Below, piece after piece: positions 44,965-53,791 of a DNA stretch of 64,000 nucleotides (position 1 is its first letter; each line of letters starts with the position of its first letter). The DNA comes from Oscillospiraceae bacterium. GTDB lineage: Bacteria; Bacillota; Clostridia; Oscillospirales; Ruminococcaceae. The notes under the pieces were generated by a model. The model ran no database searches. It had not been told where the DNA came from and saw only the letters and a list, made by a program, of their open reading frames with translations. The stretch is taken from positions 186,001 through 250,000 of the forward strand of contig JAITEB010000017.1 in the NCBI GenBank assembly GCA_031282245.1, in the 5' to 3' direction. The translations under genes and the position numbers were made by a program.

Positions 44965-47900
44965 ATGCCCAAAGATTTATCCCTGAAAAAAGCGCTTATT
45001 CTTGGCTCCGGCCCGATTATTATCGGCCAGGCCGCCGAGTTTGATTATTCCGGCACACAGGCCTGCAATTCCATGCGCGAGGAAAATATTGAGGTCGTGC
45101 TTGTGAACTCCAACCCCGCGACCATCATGACGGATTCGCATATAGCCGATAAAGTTTATATAGAGCCTTTGACGCTTGAATCCGTTTCTAATATTATCAG
45201 GCGGGAAAGACCGGACGGTCTTCTTGCGGGTTTCGGCGGACAGACCGCGCTCAATCTGGCAATGGATTTATACGCGAAGGGCGTTCTGGACGAGTACGGC
45301 GTGAAGCTTCTGGGCGTAACGCACGAGGCTATCGTCAGGGCGGAAGACCGCGAGGCATTTAAAGCTCTGATGGAGGACATCCGCGAACCTGTCGCGCCCA
45401 GCATTATCGCGGAGAGCGTCGGCGAATGCGTCGCTTTTGCCGAAACTCACGCTTACCCGCTGATTATCCGCCCGGCTTACACTTTGGGCGGCACAGGCGG
45501 CGGCATCGCCCATGACGAAGCCGAACTTGTCGACATCTGTTCCCAGGGGCTTGCGGCAAGCCCTATAAAGCAAATTCTGCTTGAAAAGAGTCTGCTGGGC
45601 TACAAAGAGATAGAATACGAGGTTATGCGCGATTCAAACGACAACTGTATGATTGTCTGCAACATGGAGAATATTGACCCTGTTGGAGTTCACACAGGGG
45701 ATTCTATAGTCGTCGCTCCTTCGCAGACTTTGACGGACAGGCAATATCAAATGCTGCGGGACGCGGCCTTTAAGATTATCCGGAGCCTGAAAATCTGCGG
45801 CGGCTGTAATATTCAGTACGCGCTGAGCCCCGACAGCGACGAATATATGGTCATAGAAGTCAACCCGCGCGTAAGCCGTTCGTCGGCTCTGGCTTCCAAG
45901 GCCACAGGTTACCCGATTGCGAAAGTGGCTTCTAAAATCGCGATAGGCTACCGGCTGGACGAGCTGAAAAACAGCATAACGCAGAATTCTTCGGCCTTTT
46001 TTGAGCCCAGCCTGGATTATGTTGTTGTGAAAATACCAAAGCTGCCCTTTGACAAATTCCCGACGGCCGAAAAGTCGCTGGGAACTCAGATGAAGGCGAC
46101 CGGAGAGGTTATGAGCATTGGCCGCACTTTTGAAGAAGCTTTCCTGAAGGCTTTGCGCTCTCTGGAGGGCAAGACCCTCTCAATGCGGGCTTATTCTTTT
46201 GATGATTTAAGCCTTGATGAAATCTGGGAAAAAGCAAAAATTCAGAGCGATCAGCGGATTTTTTACATAGGGGCGCTTCTGCGGCGCGGGGTTTCGTTTG
46301 ACGAGATTTTTACCGTGACCAAAATCGACCGCTGGTTTTTGCAGGGTTTTAAAAATATTGTCGATATGGAACGCGCTCTGCTTGAATCTGACGGCGAAAA
46401 CAGAAAGCGGCTTGTGAAAAGCGCATATAAAATGGGCTATCCCATTGCGGAAATAGAACGGCTTTGCGGCGCTCCTGCCGACGTCGGCGGAATTAAGCCG
46501 GTTTACAAAATGCTGGACAGCTGCGCGGGCGAGTTTGACGCAAAGACTTCTTATTATTATTCCTGTTTTGACGAAGAGGACGAGAGCGTACCCGACGGGG
46601 GCGAGAAAATTCTCGTGCTGGGCAGCGGGCCAATCAGGATAGGGCAGGGTATTGAATTTGATTATTGCTGCGTTCATGGCGTTTGGGCAATCAAAGAAGC
46701 GGGATACAAGTCTATAATAATTAACAATAATCCCGAGACAGTCAGCACCGATTTTAACACTGCCGACAAGCTCTATCTGGAACCGCTCTATATAGAAGAC
46801 GTTATGCGGATTATCGAAAAAGAAAAGCCCGCGGGCGTTGTCGTTCAGCTTGGCGGCCAGACGGCAATAAACCTGGCGAAAGATTTGGCCGCGCGCGGCG
46901 TTAAAATCCTTGGGACTTCTTTCGACAGCATAGACATGGCTGAAGACCGCGAGCGCTTTTTGAAAGTGCTTTCGGAGATTGATATTCAGGCCCCGCGCGG
47001 CTTTGCCGTAACCGGCCGCGACGCGCTTGACGAAGCGGTTGAAAAATTGGGCTATCCGGTGCTTGTCAGGCCCTCTTATGTGATCGGAGGGCGCGCCATG
47101 GAAATTATTTATGATAAACGCTATCTGGAGAAGTATCTGGAGACCAAGGGCGAATATCTGGAAAACGGCGGTTTGCTTGTCGACAAATATATTCAGGGCA
47201 AAGAAATCGAAGTGGACGCGCTTTGCGACGGCGAAAATATTTTGATTCCCGGCATTATGGAACACATTGAGCGCACGGGCGTTCACTCCGGGGACAGCAT
47301 TTCGGTATATCCCGCCGTAAATTTAAAAGCCGAAATTATAGAAACTCTTGTTGATTATACTAAACGTATAGGGCGCAGGATTGGTATAAAAGGCGTATTT
47401 AATATTCAGTATGTCTATGACGGGGATATAGTCCGCGTAATTGAGGTCAACCCGCGCGCGTCGCGCACTGTGCCGATTTTGAGCAAGCTGACGGGCGTTC
47501 CCATGGTGAGCATTGCCGCAAAGCTTATGCTGGGCGGCAGGGTTGAAGATATGGGCTTCGGAACCGGGCTGTATAGAAAATCGCAGTTATATGGAGTGAA
47601 AATCCCGGTTTTCTCTAACGAGAAGCTCAAGAACGTCGATACTTTCCTGGGGCCGGAAATGAAATCCACCGGCGAGGTTCTCGGCGTGGATAAAAATCTT
47701 GACATGGCTATATACAAAAGCTTTGCCGCCGCCGGGCTGAAAATAGTAAAATCCGGGAATATTTATATTTCTCTAAGCGATAATAATAAAGAAGAAGGGC
47801 TTGAAATCGCGAAAGAATATATCAGGCGCGGCTTCAGGATTTATTCCAGCGGCAGGACGAAAGATTATTTCCGGAATAACCGCGTTGCGGCCTGGGGAAT

Positions 47901-48147
47901 TTCAAACGAGCACCTGCTGGAATTTATCGCGGCGGGGCGGATTAATATTGTGATAAACACTCCCACAAGGGGCGACGACGTGAACACCTATGGCTTTACG
48001 ATGCGCCAGAAAGCCGCGCAATACCGCGTGCCGGTTTATACCTGCCTTGATACGGCCCGGTGCCTGCTTAAGGCCATCGACGTGAAAATAAGCGGCGTTG
48101 AACCTGATTATTTGCCGATAAGCGGCGGCAAAAAAGAAGACAAATAG
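44965..48147 (+). CDS. carB: Carbamoyl-phosphate synthase large subunit
   Basis: A 1060-residue subunit making carbamoyl phosphate from bicarbonate, ammonia and two ATP, for arginine and pyrimidines. Two homologous ATP-grasp halves are clear: LILGSGPIIIGQAAEFDYSG near residue 12 and LVLGSGPIRIGQGIEFDYCC near residue 550, each followed by GGQTA-NLA and EVNPR-SR boxes. The C-terminal MGS-like allosteric domain (about 930-1060) contains IYSSGRTKDYF. The ribosome site is AAGGAGG. A terminator follows. Confidence 0.98.
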   Translation: MPKDLSLKKALILGSGPIIIGQAAEFDYSGTQACNSMREENIEVVLVNSNPATIMTDSHIADKVYIEPLTLESVSNIIRRERPDGLLAGFGGQTALNLAMDLYAKGVLDEYGVKLLGVTHEAIVRAEDREAFKALMEDIREPVAPSIIAESVGECVAFAETHAYPLIIRPAYTLGGTGGGIAHDEAELVDICSQGLAASPIKQILLEKSLLGYKEIEYEVMRDSNDNCMIVCNMENIDPVGVHTGDSIVVAPSQTLTDRQYQMLRDAAFKIIRSLKICGGCNIQYALSPDSDEYMVIEVNPRVSRSSALASKATGYPIAKVASKIAIGYRLDELKNSITQNSSAFFEPSLDYVVVKIPKLPFDKFPTAEKSLGTQMKATGEVMSIGRTFEEAFLKALRSLEGKTLSMRAYSFDDLSLDEIWEKAKIQSDQRIFYIGALLRRGVSFDEIFTVTKIDRWFLQGFKNIVDMERALLESDGENRKRLVKSAYKMGYPIAEIERLCGAPADVGGIKPVYKMLDSCAGEFDAKTSYYYSCFDEEDESVPDGGEKILVLGSGPIRIGQGIEFDYCCVHGVWAIKEAGYKSIIINNNPETVSTDFNTADKLYLEPLYIEDVMRIIEKEKPAGVVVQLGGQTAINLAKDLAARGVKILGTSFDSIDMAEDRERFLKVLSEIDIQAPRGFAVTGRDALDEAVEKLGYPVLVRPSYVIGGRAMEIIYDKRYLEKYLETKGEYLENGGLLVDKYIQGKEIEVDALCDGENILIPGIMEHIERTGVHSGDSISVYPAVNLKAEIIETLVDYTKRIGRRIGIKGVFNIQYVYDGDIVRVIEVNPRASRTVPILSKLTGVPMVSIAAKLMLGGRVEDMGFGTGLYRKSQLYGVKIPVFSNEKLKNVDTFLGPEMKSTGEVLGVDKNLDMAIYKSFAAAGLKIVKSGNIYISLSDNNKEEGLEIAKEYIRRGFRIYSSGRTKDYFRNNRVAAWGISNEHLLEFIAAGRINIVINTPTRGDDVNTYGFTMRQKAAQYRVPVYTCLDTARCLLKAIDVKISGVEPDYLPISGGKKEDK

Positions 48148-48171
48148 CGCTTAAAACATATTTACTTTATT

Positions 48172-48210
48172 AATAAGACTGTGTATTATTAATATACGCA
48201 GTCTTATTTT
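48172..48210 (+). terminator. Terminator after carAB
   Basis: AATAAGACTGtGTAT pairs with ATACgCAGTCTTATT around a short AT loop, followed by TTA-rich sequence. Confidence 0.75.
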
Positions 48211-48250
48211 ATGACATAATATTAAAAGTTTTCCGGGAGGTGTAAAAAAA

Positions 48251-48832
48251 ATGAATCCTGAAATCGGCTATCTCGAAGACCATGAAGTCTGTTTGCTGAT
48301 ATGCTATCTCTTGAAAAACACAAAAGAGCCTCTGACAAAAGAGGAATTGAACGAAATTTTTGCCGCCCGCGGGCTGGTCAATTATTTTGACCTGACAAAT
48401 TCACTGGCAAACCTGCTCCGGATGGAGCAGCTGGAGCTTGTGCCGAACCTGAAAGGCGAAACCGGATATGCCATCACCCACAAAGGGCTGAAAAATTTAA
48501 ACCTGCTGGAACACACAGTCTCAAAATCCATGCGCGACAGGGCGATCAGCTCCATGCTGACCCTTTTGGCAAAAAAGGCGCGGCTGAGCAACTACAAAGC
48601 GGAAATAGCGCAGGTGGGTGACGGTTTTCAGGTGCGGATGCGCCTGCCGGATGTGGGCAGCGACCTGATGAGCCTTAGCCTTTTTGTGCCGGACAGGGCG
48701 GCGGCGGAGAAAGTCTGGGCAGCTTTTCTCAACGATCCGCAGCTTTTGTACAAGGGCATTTTTGCTATACTCACCGGGGATCTTGCCAGTGTGGGAAAAT
48801 TTTTAAAAACCAGCGAAGAAAAACTGTTTTGA
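48251..48832 (+). CDS. DUF4364 family protein (winged-helix-like)
   Basis: A 193-residue cytoplasmic protein of a family restricted to Clostridia-like Firmicutes. The N-terminal half (about 8-85) is a predicted winged helix: HEVCLLICYLLKNTKEPLTK, then YAITHKGLKNLNLLE. The C-terminal half (about 110-190) is an uncharacterised alpha-beta domain. Regulatory function is plausible but undemonstrated. GGGAGGTG precedes the ATG. It is 40 bp upstream of rmuC. Confidence 0.85.
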   Translation: MNPEIGYLEDHEVCLLICYLLKNTKEPLTKEELNEIFAARGLVNYFDLTNSLANLLRMEQLELVPNLKGETGYAITHKGLKNLNLLEHTVSKSMRDRAISSMLTLLAKKARLSNYKAEIAQVGDGFQVRMRLPDVGSDLMSLSLFVPDRAAAEKVWAAFLNDPQLLYKGIFAILTGDLASVGKFLKTSEEKLF

Positions 48833-48872
48833 CCTCCACGCAAAAAATTACAAACCAAAAGGATGAATAAAT

Positions 48873-50228
48873 ATGCAAATCGTAATTTTGGCGCTTGTTT
48901 TGCTTTCAGCCCTTTTTTCCGCCGCCAATTTTCTGGGGCGGAGAAGCGAGAGAAGCGCTATCGAACGAGCGCTCAGGAAGACACTCGAAAAGACTTTAGA
49001 GCAAAACAGCGCTTACATAAGAGGCATAAGCGAAGAACTGCACAAGAGCCAGGCTTCACTTCAAAACCAGTTCTCGCATTTTGCGCTGCAAAGCGACCAG
49101 AAGCTGGAAAACACGCGCGCCGCGATAGAAAGCCGGATGACGGCTATGCAGTCGGCCAGCGACGGCCGCCTTGAAAAAATACAGAGGACGCTTGCCGAGA
49201 GTCTTCAGAAAATGCTGGAGAATGCCCGCGAGAATAATCTTGGTATTCAGGAGCAGTTCAAAAATTATTCTATGCAAAGCGAACAAAAGCTGGAGAATAT
49301 CCGCCGCTCCACAGAAAACAGCATTAGGTCCATGCAGGAAAGCAACGAAAAGCGGCTTGAGGCTATGCAGGGCATTGTCCACGACAAACTGCAGGAGACT
49401 CTGAATACCACCCTGCAAAACAGCTTCGCGCAGGTGAGCGCCCGTCTGGAACAGGTTCACAAGGGCCTTGGTGAAATGCAGGCGCTGGCTGCCGGCGTCG
49501 GCGATTTAAAAAAAGTCCTGAGCGGCGTGAAAACGCGCGGTATACTGGGCGAAATCCAGCTTGGCGCAATTCTGGAGCAAATGCTTTCTCCGGAGCAGTA
49601 CGACAAAAATGTCGAAACAAAAAAGGGCAGCAAGCAAGTAGTGGAATTCGCTATAAAACTTCCCGGCCAGGGCAAAGCGCCCGTATACCTGCCGGTGGAC
49701 GCAAAATTCCCGCTGGAATCATACCAGCTTTTGCAGGACGCGTACGACGGCGGCGATGCCCCAAGGGTAGAAGCGGCGGCGAAAGAGTTTTCCCGGGCTG
49801 TCAGGGTTTCGGCCAGGGATATTCATGACAAGTATATAAGCCCGCCGGAAACGACGGATTTTGGGATTATGTTTTTTCCGATAGAGGGGCTTTACGCCGA
49901 GGTTGTCCGCAGCGGTGCGGTCGAGCGGCTCCAAAACGAATTCAAAATAGTTGTCGCGGGGCCGACGACTATGGCCGCCCTTCTCAACAGTCTGCAAATG
50001 GGATTCCGCACGCTTGCCATTCAAAAGCGTTCCGGAGAGGTCTGGAACATCCTGCAAAGCGTCAAGACCGAGTTTGTCAAATACAGCAAGGCTCTGGAAG
50101 ACACGCAGAAATCTATAGACAGCGCCAGCAGCAAACTGAAAGAGCTTTCCGGGACGCGCACAAACCAAATGCTCCGAAAGCTTGAAAAAGTTGAGGCTCT
50201 GCCCGAGCAGGACAGCCTTACTGATTGA
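48873..50228 (+). CDS. rmuC: DNA recombination protein RmuC
   Basis: A 451-residue RmuC family protein: an N-terminal membrane helix (about 2-20), a long coiled coil (about 30-200) in which the unit QSDQKLENTRAAIESRM / QSEQKLENIRRSTENSI recurs, and the nuclease-like core (about 205-395) with GILGEIQLGAILEQML, PVDAKFPLESY and FFPIEGLYAEV. It limits inversions and processes recombining DNA ends; the biochemical activity is uncertain. AAGGATG lies upstream. Confidence 0.93.
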   Translation: MQIVILALVLLSALFSAANFLGRRSERSAIERALRKTLEKTLEQNSAYIRGISEELHKSQASLQNQFSHFALQSDQKLENTRAAIESRMTAMQSASDGRLEKIQRTLAESLQKMLENARENNLGIQEQFKNYSMQSEQKLENIRRSTENSIRSMQESNEKRLEAMQGIVHDKLQETLNTTLQNSFAQVSARLEQVHKGLGEMQALAAGVGDLKKVLSGVKTRGILGEIQLGAILEQMLSPEQYDKNVETKKGSKQVVEFAIKLPGQGKAPVYLPVDAKFPLESYQLLQDAYDGGDAPRVEAAAKEFSRAVRVSARDIHDKYISPPETTDFGIMFFPIEGLYAEVVRSGAVERLQNEFKIVVAGPTTMAALLNSLQMGFRTLAIQKRSGEVWNILQSVKTEFVKYSKALEDTQKSIDSASSKLKELSGTRTNQMLRKLEKVEALPEQDSLTD

Positions 50229-50253
50229 CAGCCGCCTTATTCTGTAAAGACCA

Positions 50254-50295
50254 GGCGCCCCGCCCTTTTAGAGATTTCCAAAAGGGCGGGGCGCC
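50254..50295. terminator. Perfect GC-rich hairpin between rmuC and the Cys-rich gene
   Basis: GGCGCCCCGCCCTTTT and AAAAGGGCGGGGCGCC are exact 16-bp arms around a 10-nt loop. It lies between convergent genes and lacks a T-tract, so it may be a terminator for both or a dispersed palindromic element. Confidence 0.6.
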
Positions 50296-50355
50296 CAGCT
50301 TTGCGGCAAGCAAGGGATAATATTTATGTTCTTCTGTGTGACTGACGCCGCAAAA

Positions 50356-50973
50356 CTAGCATACGCAGGGCATGTTGACGACTCTTGGGCCATCCGGTCC
50401 ATAGTTCAGGCCGTTGAAGTAAATCTGTCCATATCTGTCAATCCATACAGAATTTCTCATGTCGTCGCAGGGTCTCTGATATCCGGCGGGAGCCTGCGCT
50501 TCGTGGAGACCATAGAACATCGGGAATTTAAGCCCTTGGAAAGTGACTTTCCCGTCAAGGCCGGAAGTCGCTTCGCAGCTTCTCCCGTTCTGGTCGATCA
50601 TGACAAATTTTGCGCCGGAAAGCGGCTGGCCTTCCTGGCTCACTTTTGTGAAACTGAATTCGGCTTTTATCCCAGGTTCCGGGGCGGGAGGGCACGGCGC
50701 CGGCGGCCATGGCATCGGAGGAAGCGGCGTTATTGGCGGACAGGGCCAAGGCGGATAGCAGCAATCTCCTCCGCAGCCACTTACACAATTTCCTCTACAG
50801 CCACTTACACAATCGTTTCTGCAGCCGCTTACACAATCGCTTGCACAAGCGCCGCCGCAGGCGTTTGAGCAATTAGCCGCGCAGTTTCCGGGAAATTTTG
50901 GGTTTTTGTGAATCGTCATTTCCGGGAGATAGCCTTTATAGCTATGCCAGTAAGAACAATTTTTATTAGACAT
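50356..50973 (-). CDS. Cysteine-every-fourth-residue protein with SpaA/Cna-B-like domain
   Basis: A 205-residue protein without a signal peptide. Cysteines fall at residues 31, 35, 39, 43, 47, 51, 55, 59, 63, 67 and 71, exactly four apart, inside an eight-residue repeat (DCVSGCRN, DCVSGCRG, NCVSGCGG). Residues 73-100 are rich in Pro, Trp and Cys. Residues about 103-200 resemble a prealbumin-like (SpaA/Cna-B) fold: AEFSFTKVSQEGQPLSGAKF, then GLDGKVTFQGL and LHEAQAPAGYQRP. It ends CVC. GGAG precedes the ATG. A sigma-K-like site upstream and the cysteine array suggest a cross-linked spore coat or exosporium protein; that is inference. Confidence 0.8.
   Translation of the reverse strand: MSNKNCSYWHSYKGYLPEMTIHKNPKFPGNCAANCSNACGGACASDCVSGCRNDCVSGCRGNCVSGCGGDCCYPPWPCPPITPLPPMPWPPAPCPPAPEPGIKAEFSFTKVSQEGQPLSGAKFVMIDQNGRSCEATSGLDGKVTFQGLKFPMFYGLHEAQAPAGYQRPCDDMRNSVWIDRYGQIYFNGLNYGPDGPRVVNMPCVC
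50777..50848 (-). repeat. Three tandem 24-bp units encoding the C-x3-C repeat
   Basis: Units at 50777-50800, 50801-50824 and 50825-50848 share CC(A/G)CTTACACAAT and encode one eight-residue repeat each. The close DNA match indicates expansion by slippage or unequal exchange. Confidence 0.8.
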
Positions 50974-51050
50974 ATTTTAAGTCTCCATTCAAAAAGAATT
51001 CTTTTTTAAGTACTAAATTCTATTGGATTTGTATAGATTCGTACCCAATA

Positions 51051-51079
51051 CATATTATGCAGGCGCGTGAATTTTGGTT
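51051..51079 (-). promoter_or_regulatory. Sigma-K-like promoter of the Cys-rich gene
   Basis: On the minus strand AACC (51076-51079), 16 bp, CATAATATG (51051-51059) matches the mother-cell sigma-K consensus (mACm, 16-17 bp, CATAnnnTA) except for the last base. No good sigma-A site is seen. Confidence 0.35.
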
Positions 51080-51127
51080 TGTACTTAATCTCAAGAATGC
51101 TTTTGAACGGCGTTTATCCCTGAAAAA

Positions 51128-53062
51128 TTATAAATTAAGCCCATCCAGTTCCCGGAGCCACGCATCCGCGCAAGCGTCGCTTGGCATACGCCAGTCGCCG
51201 CGGGGCGAAAGCGCGATTGTCCCCACTTTTGGGCCGTCTGGAATGCAGGAGCGCTTGAACTGCTGCGCAAAAAAACGCGAATAAAACAGCTTCAGCCATT
51301 TGATTATCTCCTGCCTTTCATAGGCCCCGCCGAAAGCAAGCTCCGCAAGCCAGACGATTTTTGCCGGGGAAAATCCGTTTTTAATCACATGATACAGGAA
51401 AAAATCGTGCAGCTCATACGGCCCGACTATATTTTCCGTCTTTTGTTTGATTTCCCCGCCTTTGCCCGGCGGCAAAAGCTCCGGGCTGACCGGCGTGTCC
51501 AAAACATCCCGCAGAATATCCGGCGCGCCTTCGTCAAGCCCGCCGAAATCCGCAACCCAGCGCACAAGCACCCGCACAAGCGTTTTGGGAATCCCGCAGT
51601 TGACGCCGTACATGCTCATATGGTCGCCGTTATAAGTCGTAAAGCCAAGCGCAAGCTCCGACAGATCCCCCGTTCCGACGACAATGCCGCCTTCCATATT
51701 GGCGATGTCCATGGCAATCTGCATACGCTCGCGGGCTTGGACGTTTTCATAGGTCACGTCCCGGCGGGCTTCGTCATAGCCGATATCTTTGAAATGCCGC
51801 AAACAGGCGGCTTTTATATCTATCGCGCGGATTTCCGTCCCCAGGGCTTCCATAAGGGCAAGAGCGTTTTTCAGCGTTCGCCCCGTCGTGCCGAAACCGG
51901 GCATGGTCAGGCCGACAATATTTTTGCGCTCAAGACCGAGAAAATCATGCGCCCTCGCCGTGCAAAGCAGCGCAAGCGTCGAGTCAAGCCCGCCGGAAAC
52001 GGCGATCACGGATTTTTTAGAGCCTGTATGCATAAGCCGCCTGGCCAGCCCCGTATACTGTATGGCAAAAATTTCCTGACAGCGCTTGTCCATTGCTCCC
52101 GCGCCCGCGGGCACAAAGGGGTTTGGCGCGATATACCTGTCTACAGGAGCAGGCTTATCCTCTGCAAGTTCAAAATTAACAATCCTGTATTTGGATTTAC
52201 CGGCGGCCTGCATATAGCTGCTTGTTTTCCGGCGGTAATTTTGCAGGTATTCTATGTCAATATCGGCCCGTATAAGCTGGCCGCCCTTACGGAAGCTTTC
52301 GCTGCGGCTAAGCAGTGAGCCGTTTTCGCAGATCATGCTGTCGCCGCCGAAAACTAAATCCGTAGTCGACTCACAGATCCCGGAAGAAGCGTAAATATAG
52401 CCCGCGACGATTCTTGCGGACTGCGACGAAACAAGGCTGCGCCTGTAGTCGGCTTTTGTGACAAGATCGTTGCTGGCCGAAGGGTTGAGTATCAGGCTCG
52501 CCCCCGCCATGGCAAGGCCGGCGCTGGGCGGGGAGGGCGCCCACAAATCCTCGCAGATTTCAAAGCCTATGCAAAGCCCGGGAAAAATCGGGCTTGAAAA
52601 CAAAATATCGCCCCCAATCGGAACGTTTTGGCCGCAGAGCCGCGCTTCTTTTGAAATAAGCGAATCCGCGCCGGAAAACCAGCGCTCTTCGTAAAACTCG
52701 CTGTAGTTTGGCAGAAAAGTTTTCGCGACGGCGCCCAGAATTTCCCCCTTGAACAGGGCGACGGCGCAGTTAAAAATCTGGTTGTCCGCACAAACCGGCA
52801 TGCCGACTGCGATAAATAATTTTTTGTTTTCGCTGTGGCGGCGGATTTTGTCCAGAGCGGATTCGGCGGACTGAAGAAGCGCGGACTGGAAAAACAAGTC
52901 CGCGCAGGTATATCCTGTGATAGAAAGTTCCGGAAAAACAAGAATTTTTATGCTCTCGCTTTCGGCTTTGTCAATAAGCTCTATTATTTTGTCTGCGTTA
53001 TGTTGGCAGTCCGCGATTTTCATCTCTGGAGAGGCCGCGCCTGTTCTTATATATCCGTGCAT
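51128..53062 (-). CDS. nadE: Glutamine-dependent NAD(+) synthetase
   Basis: Last step of NAD synthesis, 644 residues. The N-terminal nitrilase-type glutaminase (about 1-280) has the Glu in VFPELSITGYTC, Lys in AKTFLPNYSEFYEERWF and Cys in GFEICEDLWAP. The C-terminal NAD synthase (about 320-640) has the PP-loop AVSGGLDSTLALL. The two-domain form uses glutamine as the nitrogen source. AAAGGATC precedes the ATG. It lies 15 bp after tsaB in a tsaE-tsaB-nadE operon. Confidence 0.96.
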   Translation of the reverse strand: MHGYIRTGAASPEMKIADCQHNADKIIELIDKAESESIKILVFPELSITGYTCADLFFQSALLQSAESALDKIRRHSENKKLFIAVGMPVCADNQIFNCAVALFKGEILGAVAKTFLPNYSEFYEERWFSGADSLISKEARLCGQNVPIGGDILFSSPIFPGLCIGFEICEDLWAPSPPSAGLAMAGASLILNPSASNDLVTKADYRRSLVSSQSARIVAGYIYASSGICESTTDLVFGGDSMICENGSLLSRSESFRKGGQLIRADIDIEYLQNYRRKTSSYMQAAGKSKYRIVNFELAEDKPAPVDRYIAPNPFVPAGAGAMDKRCQEIFAIQYTGLARRLMHTGSKKSVIAVSGGLDSTLALLCTARAHDFLGLERKNIVGLTMPGFGTTGRTLKNALALMEALGTEIRAIDIKAACLRHFKDIGYDEARRDVTYENVQARERMQIAMDIANMEGGIVVGTGDLSELALGFTTYNGDHMSMYGVNCGIPKTLVRVLVRWVADFGGLDEGAPDILRDVLDTPVSPELLPPGKGGEIKQKTENIVGPYELHDFFLYHVIKNGFSPAKIVWLAELAFGGAYERQEIIKWLKLFYSRFFAQQFKRSCIPDGPKVGTIALSPRGDWRMPSDACADAWLRELDGLNL

Positions 53063-53077
53063 CTTTGTGATCCTTTC

Positions 53078-53791
53078 TTATTTAGAAAGATTCCGCGCCG
53101 TTTCGCGCTCCATCCGCTCCCTTTCGGCCTGAGGAAGCCGCAGATAAAAAGGCGCAAGCTCCGCCGCGGAGACCGTTTCGCCGCCGTTTTCAAGCATTGC
53201 CGCCGCAAGCAGACAGACCGAAGACGCTTTTTGAAAACGGCTGTTTTCCGGCGCTATCAGACCGCGCTTCCCGGCACTTTCGCTGTAGCACAGCTCCGCG
53301 CCGTCCCCGACGAACATAATGTTCCGCCTGTGTTTTTTAAGCCTTTTCTGTAAATCCTCCGCCAGAATAGCCTCGCCGCCGCACAGACGGCTTATCCTGC
53401 CTTTTTTGCTCTGGAACAGAGCCATATAAACCTGCCCCCGCCGCGCGTCCATCGCCGCGCAAATAACGCCGTTGAAAGCCGCGCAGTTATAGGCCAGCGC
53501 CTCCAGGCTGGAAACTGCTATACAGGGCTTATTTTTTGCCATGGCGAGCGATTTTGTTAAAGATATGCCTATTCTCAGGCCGGTGAACGAGCCGGGTCCG
53601 GCGGCGACGGCGAATAAGTCAATCCCCCCCAGGGAGAAGCCCGTACTTTGCAAAAGCGTGTCCAGCATGGGCAGCAGGCTTTGACTGTGCGTAAAGCCTG
53701 AACTGACAGTAAACTCCCCCGCTATGCGGCCTTCGGACAGCAAAGCGACGGAAGCGGTTTTGGCCGAGCTTTCAATTCCCAGGATATTCAA
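53078..53791 (-). CDS. tsaB: tRNA threonylcarbamoyladenosine biosynthesis protein TsaB
   Basis: Partner of TsaD in making t6A37 on ANN-decoding tRNAs. It is 237 residues, an ASKHA-fold pseudo-enzyme: MNILGIESSAKTASVALL at the start and AVAAGPGSFTGLRIG near residue 65 are diagnostic. The start is TTG, four bases overlapping the tsaE stop; AAGGGG lies about 9 nt upstream. tsaD and rimI, often next, are absent here; nadE follows. Confidence 0.95.
   Translation of the reverse strand: MNILGIESSAKTASVALLSEGRIAGEFTVSSGFTHSQSLLPMLDTLLQSTGFSLGGIDLFAVAAGPGSFTGLRIGISLTKSLAMAKNKPCIAVSSLEALAYNCAAFNGVICAAMDARRGQVYMALFQSKKGRISRLCGGEAILAEDLQKRLKKHRRNIMFVGDGAELCYSESAGKRGLIAPENSRFQKASSVCLLAAAMLENGGETVSAAELAPFYLRLPQAERERMERETARNLSK

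Noticed and set aside
46207-47286. 359-codon minus-strand frame opposite carB
   Set aside because: Antisense shadow of a well-conserved gene; composition follows the carB frame.
50777-50848. 24-bp repeats as a CRISPR array
   Set aside because: Units are directly adjacent without spacers and encode the eight-residue protein repeat.
51389-52318. 309-codon plus-strand frame opposite nadE
   Set aside because: Antisense shadow; basic, arginine-rich translation typical of a reversed reading frame.
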